From Pseudorhodoplanes sp. (GTDB lineage Bacteria > Pseudomonadota > Alphaproteobacteria > Rhizobiales > Xanthobacteraceae), in the NCBI GenBank assembly GCA_022843165.1, contig JALHOD010000016.1:1-64000 (forward strand): a stretch of 64,000 nt of DNA, written 5' to 3'. Under the pieces are notes generated by a model. The model had not been told where the DNA came from. It did no database searches and saw only the letters and a program-made list of their open reading frames with translations. The position numbers were made by a program, and so were the translations under genes. Within the stretch, counting starts at the first letter, position 1. Each line of letters begins with the position of its first letter. This document shows, in pieces, positions 42,015 through 52,815 of the stretch.

Positions 42015-44263
42015 GAACTCCAGTCACCAGCTTCGATGTCTTCACGGCGCGGCGTTGCATCGCGCGCCGGGATCGGCGACGTGCGTTCGGACTGCTGTTC
42101 CGCTTTCGCCCATGGCCGATCGCTGCCGGGCGGCCGCGCGAACACGATGTCGAACCCGTCAGCTGAACGCGTGAGTGCAACCGCGCCGTAACGCCGCCAC
42201 ACATCGCGGTCGATCACCAGCGCCTTGCAACCCGGCGGAGCCTGCCGCTGCGTCACGACCGCCAGCGCACGCGCGCAGTCGTCCACTAGTGCTTCGGCCG
42301 TCTGCGCCAATGCAACGACACCGCCGCCCTGCAATGGCGCGGTGCATCCCGCCCCGTCGCACCGGATATGCTGCACAAGGGTGTCGTCAGCCGGCCCACG
42401 TGCGTCGGCATCGGCGGCGAGCCATTCGCGCAGCGTGAAATCGTCCTGCCCGGTCTTCATCAGCGCCAGTCGGCCGTCCGGATTGCGTACCGCGACCATG
42501 CGCGCATCGTGCGAGACCAGTACGTCGGGCTGCCTCGCCTGCCATGCGCCAAGCCCGGCGACCAGCATCAGCACCGCCCCGCCCCAGCGCAAGGGTGAGC
42601 GCAGGAGACAGACCGTCACCAGCCCGAAACTCGCCAGCAGCAGCGATACGGCTCCAAAGGCCTGCACCCGCCCGACCGCGCCCGGCAGGCTCGCCACCCA
42701 CAATGCCACCGCGATCATCCAGTCGATGCCGCCGCCCATCAGACGCCAGAACGTGCTGTCATATCCGAACGGCAATGCCACCAGGGCGACAAGCCCCGCG
42801 GGCATCACCAGAACCGACACGATCGGCATGGCCAGCAGATTGGAGAGAAGTCCGTATGGCGCGAGGCGATGAAAGTGATAGGCGGCGAACAGAGTGGTCG
42901 CGAGTCCGGCCACCAGCGAGGCCAGTACCAGTCCCAGGAATTCGCGGCCGCCCCACAGCGCGACGCGCATGCCAAGCGAGGTCTCTGGCACCGCCGACAG
43001 CCATGGCAATCCGCGCTCATAGGCTGCGACCAGCGCCAGCGTCGCGGCAAAGGACATCTGGAAGCTCGGATGAACAACCGCCTCGGGCGCGATCAGCAAC
43101 ACGCCGAATGCCGCCACGGCAATTGTCCGCAGGGTCAGCGCCGGCCGGTCGCATATCACGCCGACCAGCACGATCGCAGTCATGATGAACGCGCGCTGGG
43201 TCGCGACTTCCGCGCCGGACAGCAGCAGATAGAATGCCGCCATGCCGAGCGCGGCGGCGGCGGCCCATTTCTTGATCGGATAGCGGTTGGCGAATGCGGG
43301 TATGAGTGCGAGGCCTGCGCGGATTGCAAAGAACACGACGCCGGCGACAACCGCCATATGATAGCCGGAAATCGACAGCACATGCCCAAGGCTCGACACA
43401 TACATGGCGTCGTTCACCGGCGCCGAGATCGCATCGCGCGTGCCGGTGATCAGCGCCGAGGCGATGGCGCCCTTGTCACCCGCCAAGGCCGCGCGGATGC
43501 GCGCATCAATGCCGTCGCGCAAGCCGCCGATCGCTGACGCATAGCGCAGCCGCCAGTCGAGTGGCGCCGGCGGCGTCGCGTGGCGGATCGCTCCCAGTAC
43601 AAAACCCGACGCGCCGATGCGCTGAAAATACAGATCGCGTGCAAAGTCGTACCCGCCCGGCCGCAAGGGCGCGAGCGGCGGATTGAGTCTGGCGCGTAGT
43701 TCGACAAAGGCCCCGATCGCGGGCGCCGTGCCCTTGCGCACCGACAGCCGCACCCGCTCCAGTTTTTCTGTCGGTCTGCTCGCGTCCATGCGGTGCACCC
43801 GCAGCACGATGCGGTCGCTGCGTTCGCGCTCCTCCCGTACTTCCACAAATCCCGACAGCTGCGCGCTGAACACCGGCGCGGTCAGCACCGGATGCGCGAC
43901 CAAGCGGCTTTTGGCGGTGGCGATTGTGAAACCCGCGGCCAGCGCGGCCAGCGCCACCGCAGCGGGGAAAGCCACGGGCCGCGCGCGCAACAATGTCGCC
44001 GCCAGCGCCGCTGCCGTCGTGAGCGCCAATCCCGCCCACCAGGCCGGCTCATGCTCGGCCGCAAAATACAGAATGATCCCAGCGCCAAACGCCACCGGAA
44101 GCCAGGGGATCAGCCGCCCCGGAGCGACATCGGCGATCAGCCAGTCCTGGAGTTTCGCACGGGTGCCGTCCGCAAGTCCGGCAATGCGCCACGGTTCGCC
44201 GAGAGCGCGTTTGCGCGCCTCCGGCAGCCAGGTAACGGCCCGTCCCCCGCGTTTGTCGTCCAT
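42008..44263 (-). CDS. comEC: ComEC/Rec2 family DNA-uptake channel protein
   Basis: A 751-residue polytopic inner-membrane protein of the ComEC/Rec2 family, the channel for single-stranded DNA in natural transformation. An N-terminal pair of helices and DUF4131/OB-like region (about 45-235) are followed by the competence domain with [15 protein letters not shown] and many helices (to about 600). The last 150 residues correspond in place to the metallo-beta-lactamase-like domain of other ComEC proteins, but no HxHxDH metal motif is seen there. No other competence genes are nearby, so transformation ability cannot be judged. Confidence 0.9.
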   Translation of the reverse strand: MDDKRGGRAVTWLPEARKRALGEPWRIAGLADGTRAKLQDWLIADVAPGRLIPWLPVAFGAGIILYFAAEHEPAWWAGLALTTAAALAATLLRARPVAFPAAVALAALAAGFTIATAKSRLVAHPVLTAPVFSAQLSGFVEVREERERSDRIVLRVHRMDASRPTEKLERVRLSVRKGTAPAIGAFVELRARLNPPLAPLRPGGYDFARDLYFQRIGASGFVLGAIRHATPPAPLDWRLRYASAIGGLRDGIDARIRAALAGDKGAIASALITGTRDAISAPVNDAMYVSSLGHVLSISGYHMAVVAGVVFFAIRAGLALIPAFANRYPIKKWAAAAALGMAAFYLLLSGAEVATQRAFIMTAIVLVGVICDRPALTLRTIAVAAFGVLLIAPEAVVHPSFQMSFAATLALVAAYERGLPWLSAVPETSLGMRVALWGGREFLGLVLASLVAGLATTLFAAYHFHRLAPYGLLSNLLAMPIVSVLVMPAGLVALVALPFGYDSTFWRLMGGGIDWMIAVALWVASLPGAVGRVQAFGAVSLLLASFGLVTVCLLRSPLRWGGAVLMLVAGLGAWQARQPDVLVSHDARMVAVRNPDGRLALMKTGQDDFTLREWLAADADARGPADDTLVQHIRCDGAGCTAPLQGGGVVALAQTAEALVDDCARALAVVTQRQAPPGCKALVIDRDVWRRYGAVALTRSADGFDIVFARPPGSDRPWAKAEQQSERTSPIPARDATPRREDIEAGDWSSQ

Positions 44264-44360
44264 GGCGCGGCCCCATTCCGCGCAACCGCCTACCCCATGC
44301 TACACGAGGCCGGCGGCGGGGGCAGCCGCGAACTTCAGCATTGGAATGGCCGGTTCGTGG

Positions 44361-46043
44361 TCAGCCGGCGCCCTGGATCTTGGCCCAGGTGTCGCGCAGC
44401 CCGACCGTGCGGTTGAAGATGGGCCGGCCGGGCTGCGAATCCGGATCCAGACAGAAATAGCCCTGACGCTCGAACTGCACCGGCTCGGGTGAATTGCCCT
44501 GCACCAGCGATGGCTCGACGCGCGCCTCGGCAAGAACCTCAAGCGAGTTGGGATTGAGGTCGTTGACAAAATTCGACACATCCGGCTCGGGCTTGGTGAA
44601 CAGTGGATTGTAGAGCCGCACTTCAGCGGGCACCGAATCTTTCGCCGATACCCAGTGGATGGTCGCTTTCACCTTGCGGCCGTCCGGCGCATTGCCACCC
44701 TTGGTGGCCGGATCGTAGGTGCAGCGCAATTCCACGACATTGCCGGCGGCATCCTTCACCGCCTCGCGGCATGTGATGAAATAGGCATAGCGCAGCCGCA
44801 CCTCGGCGCCCGGCGAGAGCCGGAAGAACTTCTTCGGCGGATTCTCCATGAAGTCGTCCTGCTCGATGAAGATCTCGGGGCCGAAACGGATGCGGCGGGT
44901 GCCGGCGGCCGGATCGTCCGGGTGATTGACCGCCTCCAACTCCTCGCCCTGACTTTCCGGATAATTCTCGATCACGACTTTCAGCGGCCGCAGCACCGCC
45001 ATGCGCCGTTGCGCGGACTTGTTCAGCACCTCGCGAATGGAGAAATCCAGCACGCCGAGATCGACCAGGCTGTTCGCCTTGGCAACGCCGATGCGCTTGA
45101 CGAAATCGCGCAGTGCTGCGGGAGGCACGCCGCGGCGGCGGATGCCGGCCAACGTCGGCATGCGCGGATCGTCCCATCCTGAGACATGCCCGCCCTTCAC
45201 CAGCGCATTGAGCACACGCTTCGACAGCACGGTGTAGGTAAGATTGAGGCGCGCGAATTCATACTGGTGCGGATGCGAGGGCACCGGGAGATTGTCGAGG
45301 AACCAGTCATAGAGCGGACGATGATCTTCGAATTCCAGCGTGCAGATCGAATGCGTGATGCCTTCGATCGCATCCGACTGCCCGTGGGCATAGTCATAGC
45401 TCGGATAGATTTTCCACTCCGTGCCGGTTCGCGGATGCGTGGCATGTAAGATCCGATAGAGCACGGGATCGCGCAGGTTGATGTTGCCGGACGTCATGTC
45501 GATCTTGGCGCGCAGCACGCGCGCACCGTTCGGGAATTCGCCAGCCCGCATGCGGCGGAACAGATCGAGATTTTCCTCCACGCCGCGGTCGCGGAACGGA
45601 CTGTTCCTGCCCGGCTCGGTCAGCGTGCCGCGGCTCGCCCGCATCTCGTCCTGGCTCTGGTCGTCGACATAGGCCTTGCCGGCCCGGATCAGATGTTCGG
45701 CCCATTCAAAAAGCCGCTCGAAATAATCCGACGCATGATAGAGGTGCTGGCCCCAGTCGAATCCGAGCCAGCGCACGTCCGCCTCGATCGCGTCGATATA
45801 TTCCTGCTCCTCCTTGGTCGGATTGGTGTCGTCGAAGCGCAGATGGCAGCGCCCGCCGAACTCCTCCGCGACACCGAAATTAAGGCAGATCGACTTGGCG
45901 TGACCGATATGCAGGTAGCCGTTCGGCTCCGGCGGGAAACGGGTCACGACCTGCTTGTGTCGCCCGGACTCGAGATCGGCCTGCACGATGTCACGGATGA
46001 AATCGCGCCCTGCATCCGCGGTGACCGGTTCGACTGCCGTCAT
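44361..46043 (-). CDS. glnS: glutaminyl-tRNA synthetase
   Basis: GlnS charges tRNA-Gln directly with glutamine. The ATG at 46043 gives 560 residues, the normal length; the longer frame to 46226 is not credible. [22 protein letters not shown] (about 36-57, in parts) holds the HIGH motif at 45-48, and the KMSKS counterpart is VLSKR near 268-272. The body includes [29 protein letters not shown] and the C-terminal beta-barrel anticodon domains. No GatB/YqeY tail is present. Direct charging is unusual in alphaproteobacteria, which mostly use GatCAB. It is divergent from gltX. Confidence 0.96.
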   Translation of the reverse strand: MTAVEPVTADAGRDFIRDIVQADLESGRHKQVVTRFPPEPNGYLHIGHAKSICLNFGVAEEFGGRCHLRFDDTNPTKEEQEYIDAIEADVRWLGFDWGQHLYHASDYFERLFEWAEHLIRAGKAYVDDQSQDEMRASRGTLTEPGRNSPFRDRGVEENLDLFRRMRAGEFPNGARVLRAKIDMTSGNINLRDPVLYRILHATHPRTGTEWKIYPSYDYAHGQSDAIEGITHSICTLEFEDHRPLYDWFLDNLPVPSHPHQYEFARLNLTYTVLSKRVLNALVKGGHVSGWDDPRMPTLAGIRRRGVPPAALRDFVKRIGVAKANSLVDLGVLDFSIREVLNKSAQRRMAVLRPLKVVIENYPESQGEELEAVNHPDDPAAGTRRIRFGPEIFIEQDDFMENPPKKFFRLSPGAEVRLRYAYFITCREAVKDAAGNVVELRCTYDPATKGGNAPDGRKVKATIHWVSAKDSVPAEVRLYNPLFTKPEPDVSNFVNDLNPNSLEVLAEARVEPSLVQGNSPEPVQFERQGYFCLDPDSQPGRPIFNRTVGLRDTWAKIQGAG

Positions 46044-46301
46044 GCTCGTATAGCCCTTGTCAGGTCGGTGTTGCGCGGGACCGCGGCGGGCGGCCCGGAT
46101 GCGCGGCCTATGTGCCAGTTTCATGCCGGTCCGCCAAGGGCATCTCGAATGCGCCCGGAGACGCCTCAAAACACCTCCGAAGCGGCCTTTACCGCCCGGT
46201 AGCCACGCCCTCTCCCGGGCGGCCAATCCGCATTGCTCTGGTTTGTGACTGTGCTACACGAGCGCGGCTTTTTCGCCGCCCCGGAATCTCACTGCCGCGC
46301 C
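46044..46301. promoter_or_regulatory. divergent promoter region between glnS and gltX
   Basis: A 258-base non-coding region that must carry both glnS and gltX promoters. Open frames crossing it have no family similarity. I could not identify a T-box, a terminator-type leader or clear -35/-10 pairs by eye. Confidence 0.45.
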
Positions 46302-47726
46302 ATGACCGAGACCGTCATCACACGTTTTGCGCCGTCTCCCACCGGCTTTCTTCACATCGGTGGCGCGCGCACGGCGTGGTTCAACTGGCTCTATGCGCGC
46401 CGGCACGGCGGCAAGATGCTGCTGCGGATCGAGGACACCGACCGCGAGCGCTCCACCCAGGCCGCAATCGATGCCATCCTCGATGGCCTCTCCTGGCTCG
46501 GCATCACCTGGGATGATGACGTCGTCTATCAGTTCTCCCGCGCGGCGCGGCACCGCGAAGTGGTGGAGGACCTCCTGGCGCGCGGACAGGCCTATCGCTG
46601 CTATGCCACGCCGCAGGAACTCGACGGGATGCGCGAAAAGGCGCGAAGCGAGGGACGCACCCGGCTCTATGATGGCCGCTGGCGCGAGCGCGACGCGAGC
46701 GAATCGCCGGCCGGCATGAAGCCAGCGATCCGTCTGAAGATTCCACTCACCGGCGAAACGGTTGTCGAGGATCAGGTACAAGGTCGCGTGGTCTGGCAGA
46801 ACGAAAATCTCGACGACCTCGTGCTGCTGCGCTCGGACGGCACGCCGACCTACATGCTGGCGGTCGTGGTGGACGATCACGACATGGGCGTCACCCACAT
46901 CATCCGCGGCGACGACCATCTGACCAACGGCGCGCGCCAGAAGCAGATCTACGAGGCGCTCGGCTGGACTGTGCCGGTGATGGCGCATATCCCGCTCATC
47001 CATGGACCGGATGGCTCCAAACTGTCCAAGCGTCATGGCGCGCTCGGCGTCGACGCCTATCGCGCCATGGGCTATCTGCCGGCGGCCTTGCGCAACTACC
47101 TTGTGCGGCTGGGCTGGAGCCATGGCGACCAGGAAATATTTTCAACCGCCGAGATGATCGAGACGTTCGACCTGCCGCAGATCGGACGCTCGCCGGCGCG
47201 TTTCGACTTTGCGAAACTAGAGAACATCAATGGCCACTACATGCGCGCGAGCGCCGACGAGGATCTGCTCACGGCGCTGGAACAGGCGCTGCCGCATATC
47301 CAGGGCGGCAACGAGCTGGCGGCCAGGATGACGCCCGCCCTGCGGACCCAGATCCTCGCCGCCATGCCCGGGCTGAAGGAGCGCGCCAAGACCCTGATCG
47401 AACTGTTCGAGGGCACCCGCTTCATCTGGGCGGCCCGCCCGCTGCCGCTTGAGGACAAGGCGCAGGCCCTGCTCACCCCCGAGGCCCGGCAATTGCTGTC
47501 CCGGCTGGTGGACAGGCTGTCCGCTAACGCCGCCTGGAGCGCGGCCTCCACCGAACAGGATGTCCGGGCGGTGGCGGACGAAGCCGCGGTCAAGCTGGGC
47601 TCGGTCGCCCAGCCCCTGCGGGCGGCCCTGACCGGACGCACCACCTCGCCCGGCATCTTCGAGGTGCTGGAGGTGCTTGGGAAAGAGGAGAGCCTGGCCC
47701 GGTTGCGGGACCAAGCCGTTTCCTGA
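46302..47726 (+). CDS. gltX: glutamyl-tRNA synthetase
   Basis: GltX charges tRNA-Glu. The ATG at 46302 gives 474 residues and places the family start [20 protein letters not shown] at residues 5-24, with the HIGG motif at 18-21. The [10 protein letters not shown] motif (KMSKS) lies near residues 243-252, followed by the alpha-helical anticodon-binding part characteristic of bacterial GluRS. Because GlnS is present, this enzyme could be strict for tRNA-Glu, but a non-discriminating role cannot be excluded from sequence by eye. Confidence 0.96.
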   Translation: MTETVITRFAPSPTGFLHIGGARTAWFNWLYARRHGGKMLLRIEDTDRERSTQAAIDAILDGLSWLGITWDDDVVYQFSRAARHREVVEDLLARGQAYRCYATPQELDGMREKARSEGRTRLYDGRWRERDASESPAGMKPAIRLKIPLTGETVVEDQVQGRVVWQNENLDDLVLLRSDGTPTYMLAVVVDDHDMGVTHIIRGDDHLTNGARQKQIYEALGWTVPVMAHIPLIHGPDGSKLSKRHGALGVDAYRAMGYLPAALRNYLVRLGWSHGDQEIFSTAEMIETFDLPQIGRSPARFDFAKLENINGHYMRASADEDLLTALEQALPHIQGGNELAARMTPALRTQILAAMPGLKERAKTLIELFEGTRFIWAARPLPLEDKAQALLTPEARQLLSRLVDRLSANAAWSAASTEQDVRAVADEAAVKLGSVAQPLRAALTGRTTSPGIFEVLEVLGKEESLARLRDQAVS

Positions 47727-47731
47727 ACCGC

Positions 47732-47752
47732 CCGCCGGTCGGCGGCTGTTTC
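47732..47752 (+). terminator. possible gltX terminator
   Basis: Just after the gltX stop a 5-base stem CCGCC-GGTC-GGCGG (47732-47745) is followed by a T-containing stretch (CTGTTTCATCCTTT). The stem is short and the T-run broken, so this is a weak call. Confidence 0.3.
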
Positions 47753-47923
47753 ATCCTTTGGTCGCAGTCTGCCGCCTCCCCGCCCGCATCTTGCAGCGCG
47801 GAATGGGATGGGCTACCCAAATCGCAACGGACTTCATTCGCCGCGAGCGCCGGGGGCTTGCGGCCGATCGCGGCCCCGACAAGACGGGGTCTTGAGGTTC
47901 GCCCGCTCACAGAGGAACACTTT

Positions 47924-49237
47924 ATGGACGCGAAGACGGGCGCCAACACAAAAACCGGCAAGCTCACCATCGGTGACAAGAGCTGGGACATGCCGATTTA
48001 TCCGGGGACCATTGGTCCGGAGGTGCTCGATATCGCGAAGCTCTATGGCCAGGCCGGGATGTTCACCTATGACCCCGGCTTCACCTCCACCGCAAGCTGC
48101 GAATCCAAGATCACCTATATCGACGGCGACGAAGGCGTCCTGCTCTATCGCGGCTATCCGATCGAACAGCTCGCCGAGCACGGCGATTTTCTCGAGACCT
48201 GTTACCTGCTGCTGTTCGGCGAATTGCCGACCGCGTCCCAGAAGGTGGATTTCGTCAAGCGCGTCACCAACCACACCATGGTGCATGAGCAGATGAGCCG
48301 CTTTCTTCAGGGCTTTCGCCGCGACGCGCATCCGATGGCGGTCATGGTCGGCTCGGTCGGTGCGCTGTCGGCCTTCTATCATGACTCCACCGATATCTCG
48401 GATCCGCATCAGCGGCTCGTCGCCTCGATCCGCATGATCGCAAAAATGCCGACGCTGGCCGCGATGGCGTACAAGTACACGGTGGGCCAGCCTTTTGTGT
48501 ATCCGACCAATTCGCTCGACTATTCGTCAAACTTCCTGAAAATGTGCTTCGCGGTGCCGTGCGAAGAGTACAAAGTCAACCCGGTGCTGGCGCGCGCCAT
48601 GGACCGCATCTTCATCCTGCATGCCGATCACGAGCAGAATGCATCGACCTCGACGGTGCGGCTCGCCGGTTCCTCGGGCGCCAACCCCTTCGCCTGCATC
48701 GCCGCCGGCGTCGCCTGCCTCTGGGGTCCGGCGCATGGCGGCGCCAACGAAGCCGCGCTCAAGATGCTGGAAGAGATCGGCACCGTCGACCGCATCCCGG
48801 AATATATCCGGCGCTCGAAGGACAAGAACGATTCCTTCCGCCTGATGGGATTCGGCCATCGCGTCTACAAAAACTACGATCCGCGCGCCAAGATCATGCA
48901 GAAGACTTGCCATGAGGTGCTGGCGGAGATCGGCCACAAGGACGACCCGCTGCTGGAAGTGGCGATGGAGCTCGAGCGCATCGCGCTCCATGACGAGTAT
49001 TTCATCGAGAAGAAGCTCTATCCCAACATCGACTTCTATTCGGGCATCACGCTGAAGGCGATGGGATTCCCGACCTCGATGTTCACCGTGCTGTTTGCGG
49101 TGGCACGCACGGTCGGCTGGATCGCGCAGTGGAAAGAGATGATCGAGGACCCGCAGCAGAAAATCGGCCGGCCGCGCCAGCTCTATACTGGTGCGCCACG
49201 GCGGGATTATGCGCCGGTCTCGAGCCGGAAATCCTGA
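47924..49237 (+). CDS. gltA: citrate synthase
   Basis: GltA condenses acetyl-CoA and oxaloacetate, the entry into the TCA cycle, directly using the product of the pdh complex encoded upstream. The ATG at 47924 with AGAGGAA nine bases before it gives 437 residues, a type II hexameric length. Motifs include [10 protein letters not shown] with the catalytic histidine, [15 protein letters not shown], and the [16 protein letters not shown] block with histidine and aspartate of the active site. It follows gltX by 197 bases. Confidence 0.98.
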   Translation: MDAKTGANTKTGKLTIGDKSWDMPIYPGTIGPEVLDIAKLYGQAGMFTYDPGFTSTASCESKITYIDGDEGVLLYRGYPIEQLAEHGDFLETCYLLLFGELPTASQKVDFVKRVTNHTMVHEQMSRFLQGFRRDAHPMAVMVGSVGALSAFYHDSTDISDPHQRLVASIRMIAKMPTLAAMAYKYTVGQPFVYPTNSLDYSSNFLKMCFAVPCEEYKVNPVLARAMDRIFILHADHEQNASTSTVRLAGSSGANPFACIAAGVACLWGPAHGGANEAALKMLEEIGTVDRIPEYIRRSKDKNDSFRLMGFGHRVYKNYDPRAKIMQKTCHEVLAEIGHKDDPLLEVAMELERIALHDEYFIEKKLYPNIDFYSGITLKAMGFPTSMFTVLFAVARTVGWIAQWKEMIEDPQQKIGRPRQLYTGAPRRDYAPVSSRKS

Positions 49238-49587
49238 TCGGCCGCGTCTCCCCGAGACGGAATGCCAGACTGTTGCATCGATCCCGGCCCCCAAGGCCGG
49301 GATCGAATGGTGTTGGCGGTTCAAAAATACTGGCTGTGATCAGCTTGCCCTGCAATCCATGGTCGGACAGCCGCGATTCTTGCCCAAAATCCCGGGCAGC
49401 GCCCCATCTCCGGCAATCCCCCCACTCTGGATCACAAACCCGTGTGGCTGTAGATGTGGGTGTAACATTCGCGCCTTCACCATCGAATGATTGGACGGCA
49501 GGCGCACAACGCTTCATGGCTGTTTCCGGGAATTTTCCGGTCTGGGCGCGGTTCCGTCTGTGTGTGCCGCCTTTTTCGAGAATTACA
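49238..49587 (+). other. non-coding region after gltA, with a strong hairpin
   Basis: This 350-base gap between gltA and msrP has no credible gene; open frames that enter it are extensions of msrP without coding support. It carries a strong inverted repeat at 49278-49306 and, further on, the msrP promoter. A small RNA cannot be excluded but nothing shows one. Confidence 0.5.
49278..49306 (+). terminator. strong hairpin after gltA
   Basis: A perfect 12-base stem TCGATCCCGGCC with its complement and a 5-base loop, 40 bases after the gltA stop. No T-run follows on the plus strand, so it may act with Rho, protect the 3' end of gltA mRNA, or be a dispersed palindromic element. It would look the same on either strand. 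Confidence 0.5.
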
Positions 49588-50532
49588 ATGGCCGATCGTC
49601 CAGTTATCACCTCATCCGAACTCACCCCGCGATCGCTCTATCTGCGCCGCCGCGAGTTCGTGGCCGGCGCGGTCTCGGCCGGACTGATCGGCACCATGGC
49701 GCCGCTCGCTTCGGCGCTGGCCGCCCCGCTGCAATTCGTCAAGAGCCCATTGTCTACGAGCGAGCCGCCGACACCGCGCAAGGACGTCACGACCTATAAC
49801 AACTTCTACGAATTTGGAGCCGACAAGGGCGATCCCGCGCAGAACGCGCACACCCTCACGACCAAGCCCTGGACGGTGAAGATCGACGGTCTGGTCGGCA
49901 AGCCCGCCGACTACGATCTTGACGACCTGATCAAGGACGCGGCGCTGGAGGAGCGCATCTACCGCATGCGCTGCGTGGAAGGCTGGTCGATGGTGATTCC
50001 CTGGGTCGGCGTACCGCTCGCCGACATTCTCAAGCGGGTGGAGCCGCAGGGCAGCGCCAAATATGTCGCATTCGAAACGCTGGTACGGCCGAAGGAGATG
50101 CCGGGCCAGCGCGGCCTGTTCCAGCCTTTGCCCTGGCCTTATGTCGAGGGCCTGCGGCTGGATGAAGCCATGCATCCGCTCACCATTCTCGCCGTCGGAC
50201 TTTACGGCGAAACGCTGCTCAACCAAAACGGCGCGCCCATTCGCCTCGTCGTGCCGTGGAAATACGGCTTCAAGAGCATCAAGTCGATCGTGCGCATCAG
50301 GCTTACCGAGGAACAGCCGCCGGTGTCGTGGAATCTGCAGAACCCGCGCGAATACGGCTTCTATTCCAACGTCAATCCGAAGGTCGACCATCCGCGCTGG
50401 AGCCAGGCCACCGAACGGCGCATCGGCGAGAGCGGCTTGTTCGTCAAGCGTCGCGAGACCCTGATGTTCAACGGCTATGGCGATCAGGTCGCCTCGCTCT
50501 ATGCCGGCATGGACCTCAAGGCCAATTACTGA
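49588..50532 (+). CDS. msrP: protein-methionine-sulfoxide reductase catalytic subunit MsrP
   Basis: MsrP is a periplasmic molybdenum enzyme that repairs methionine sulfoxide in envelope proteins. The ATG at 49588 gives 314 residues with a twin-arginine signal RRREFV near 20-25 and a hydrophobic segment to about 46. The molybdenum-binding cysteine is C129 in [16 protein letters not shown], and the C-terminal half has [13 protein letters not shown] and [13 protein letters not shown]. It is followed by msrQ after 2 bases. The upstream frame extension is not used. Molybdenum cofactor genes moaC and moeA lie in the same window. Confidence 0.96.
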   Translation: MADRPVITSSELTPRSLYLRRREFVAGAVSAGLIGTMAPLASALAAPLQFVKSPLSTSEPPTPRKDVTTYNNFYEFGADKGDPAQNAHTLTTKPWTVKIDGLVGKPADYDLDDLIKDAALEERIYRMRCVEGWSMVIPWVGVPLADILKRVEPQGSAKYVAFETLVRPKEMPGQRGLFQPLPWPYVEGLRLDEAMHPLTILAVGLYGETLLNQNGAPIRLVVPWKYGFKSIKSIVRIRLTEEQPPVSWNLQNPREYGFYSNVNPKVDHPRWSQATERRIGESGLFVKRRETLMFNGYGDQVASLYAGMDLKANY

Positions 50533-50534
50533 CC

Positions 50535-51188
50535 ATGCCTGCCGTCAGTCCGCCTGCCGCGCCGTGGGCACGCCACATTCTTGGCGCCGACCCGCTGCGG
50601 CGGACCATCTACATTGTCGCAATGATGCCGGCGGTCTGGACCTTCCATCTCGGACTGACCGACGCGCTCGGCGCCGATCCGCAAAAGACGCTGGAACGGA
50701 CGCTCGGATTGTGGGCTTTGCGTTTCCTGATCGTCTGCCTGGCGATCGCGCCATTGCGCCACATCGGCGGCCCCAATCTCATCCGCTATCGCCGCGCCAT
50801 CGGCCTGCTGGCATTCTACTACGCCGTCATGCATCTGTCGGTCTACATGCTGCTCGACCAGGGCCTCGACTGGTCCGCGATCTGGGCCGACATCGTCAAG
50901 CGGCCCTTCATCACCGTCGGCATGATCGCCTTCACACTGCTTGTGCCGCTCGCGGTCACGTCGAACAATGCGATGATCCGCCGCCTCGGCGGCGCCGCGT
51001 GGAACAGGCTGCATCGCCTCGTCTATCTGGCCGCCGCCCTGGCCGTCCTGCATTTCGTCATGCTGGTGAAATCGTGGACGCCGGAACTCGCACTGTATGT
51101 CGGGCTGATTGCCGGCCTGCTGCTGTTCCGACTGGTCATGTCGGTCCGCAAGCGGCGGCGAAGCGCCGGCCAGCTAGTGCGAGGCTAG
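50535..51188 (+). CDS. msrQ: MsrQ, heme-binding membrane subunit of the MsrPQ system
   Basis: MsrQ passes quinone-derived electrons to MsrP. The 217-residue protein has about six membrane helices of the ferric-reductase-like type, with histidines in helices (FYYAVMHLSVYMLLD, NRLHRLVYLAAALAVLHFVML) positioned to bind heme. The ATG is 2 bases after the msrP stop, so the pair is an operon. The gene ends inside the CTAG shared with the convergent DUF3775 gene. Confidence 0.95.
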   Translation: MPAVSPPAAPWARHILGADPLRRTIYIVAMMPAVWTFHLGLTDALGADPQKTLERTLGLWALRFLIVCLAIAPLRHIGGPNLIRYRRAIGLLAFYYAVMHLSVYMLLDQGLDWSAIWADIVKRPFITVGMIAFTLLVPLAVTSNNAMIRRLGGAAWNRLHRLVYLAAALAVLHFVMLVKSWTPELALYVGLIAGLLLFRLVMSVRKRRRSAGQLVRG

Positions 51189-51607
51189 AGCCGGCCCATT
51201 TCGTATTCCTCGCAGGACCCGCCGAGCTGCGACAATCCCTCTTCGAGATAATCGGCTAACAACGGGATTCCGAGAAGGTATTGCGCCGTGCGCCTGTCAT
51301 GCGCGCGGCTGGCTTCCGCCCGCAGATCGTCCCACTCCGCCACCGAACCGTCGCCGCGGCCAAGCCACGCCAGGGTCACCAGATCGATCTGCTCGTCCTC
51401 ATTGAGTGCGGCAACAAACCGGGCGATCTCCTCGGCGACCGGGTTGTCGGGGCTGTTTTCAAGCACCGCAACCATGCGGTCGTCACTGGCATTCGACGAG
51501 TCGCCGGCATCGGTCGCCACATCCTTGACGTCGAAGGCCCGCGCCTTGACGATCAGAAAACACACCTTCTCCGGTGAAATCGAAAGATTGGGCGGTGCAG
51601 AAGCCAT
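51185..51607 (-). CDS. DUF3775 protein, unknown function
   Basis: A 140-residue acidic soluble protein recognised as the DUF3775 family from its LSISPEKVCFLIVKARAFDVKD start and a middle part LNEDEQIDLVTLAWLGRGDG. Function is unknown. A good ribosome site (AGGAGG region) precedes the ATG. It is transcribed toward and overlaps the msrQ end by 4 bases, and it lies 95 bases downstream of the BacA-like permease gene on the same strand. Confidence 0.85.
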   Translation of the reverse strand: MASAPPNLSISPEKVCFLIVKARAFDVKDVATDAGDSSNASDDRMVAVLENSPDNPVAEEIARFVAALNEDEQIDLVTLAWLGRGDGSVAEWDDLRAEASRAHDRRTAQYLLGIPLLADYLEEGLSQLGGSCEEYEMGRL

Positions 51608-51702
51608 GGTTCACCTCCTGACGAGGCCGGAAATTACATCAACATAACAACCAGGCCCCCGATCGGGTTGCGCCAGATCAATCCGGTCGCGCCCCGCCGT
51701 CC

Positions 51703-52815
51703 TCACGGCCCGGCTCGGCCTCTAACCGCCTGGCCGCTCCGCTCCAGATCGTCGATCGCCAGCAGCAACGCCGCCACCCGTTTGGCCGCCGACTTCCAGT
51801 CGGCCAGACGCTGGAAATTGTTCACCACCCAATTGAACGCGCCCTGCAACGTCACAAAGGCCGCCGCCGCCTGAGTCACCTCGCCGAGGGTGATGGCACC
51901 CGAAACATATTTCGGAATACACAAGAGAAGCCCGGCGATCGGCGCCAGCAAGGTGTTGCCATGTGACACCAAGGTGGTGCGCATCAGCTGCCAGCACAGG
52001 CGGCGCCATTGCTCGATCGCGTCGCGCAAACCCTGCCACAAGGCGCGGGCCTCCTCCGACTCGCTGGCGACGATCATCCCCTCGCCCGCCTCGCGCACAC
52101 GGTTGGCGGCAGCGCGGAATTCGGCCTCCGCCTGCGCGTGATCCTGCACGACATCGGTGAGCCGGCGGCCCAGAATGAACATCGCACTGGTGACAAGGCC
52201 GGAATAGACGATCACGCCGACCACCAGATAATCCGGAATGTAGATCGGAAATCCGAACAGCGTGGTGTGAAGATCGCCGCCGACATTGCGCAGGATGCCG
52301 AGAAAGGTGAAGGTGACGAGCACCGACGAGACCAGCGCCAGCACCAGATCGACTGGCGCATCGGTCGCCAGCCGCGCATCCTCGGCTACGCGGTATTCCG
52401 GATTGGGCGCGCCGGTGCCGTGATTCAGTTCGTGGATATGCCGGTAATGCCCGCTCTCCAGCCAGTACTTGATCAGATGCATGGTGAGATGTTGCCGCCA
52501 CATGCGCTGGGTGGTCATGCGCGCCCAGACCGAGATCAGCGCCAGCGTGATGCTGAGGCCAACAAGCGGAACGAACAGCAGCGCCTGCCGCTGCAGCGCC
52601 TCGGCATTGCGCGCTTCCAGCGCATTAAAGAAATCCCGGTTCCAGTAATTCAGCCAGTATTCCGCGATCAGCTCGCCGACAACGATCGCCAGCAGCAGGA
52701 TCGAGAGCGGCCAGCTGCGCCAGGCCGATCGCCCGCGCCAGAATCCGGACGCGCTCTCCCAGAACCGGGCGAGCAGCCGGTTCGCATGATTGCCGTTGCC
52801 GTATGAACCGGACAT
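51703..52815 (-). CDS. SbmA/BacA-like ABC membrane domain without an ATPase
   Basis: A 370-residue integral membrane protein of the ABCD/SbmA-BacA type. Membrane helices are near 34-57, 79-99, 155-175, 196-215 and 288-304. The motif NPEYRVAEDA (138-147) is the conserved stretch of this group, followed by a long amphipathic linker around 225-280. Members such as Rv1819c or BclA continue with a nucleotide-binding domain; here the frame stops after LLAIDDLERS and no Walker motif follows in any frame before the next gene. It could be a proton-driven importer like BacA, or an ABC half whose partner is elsewhere. Confidence 0.75.
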   Translation of the reverse strand: MSGSYGNGNHANRLLARFWESASGFWRGRSAWRSWPLSILLLAIVVGELIAEYWLNYWNRDFFNALEARNAEALQRQALLFVPLVGLSITLALISVWARMTTQRMWRQHLTMHLIKYWLESGHYRHIHELNHGTGAPNPEYRVAEDARLATDAPVDLVLALVSSVLVTFTFLGILRNVGGDLHTTLFGFPIYIPDYLVVGVIVYSGLVTSAMFILGRRLTDVVQDHAQAEAEFRAAANRVREAGEGMIVASESEEARALWQGLRDAIEQWRRLCWQLMRTTLVSHGNTLLAPIAGLLLCIPKYVSGAITLGEVTQAAAAFVTLQGAFNWVVNNFQRLADWKSAAKRVAALLLAIDDLERSGQAVRGRAGP

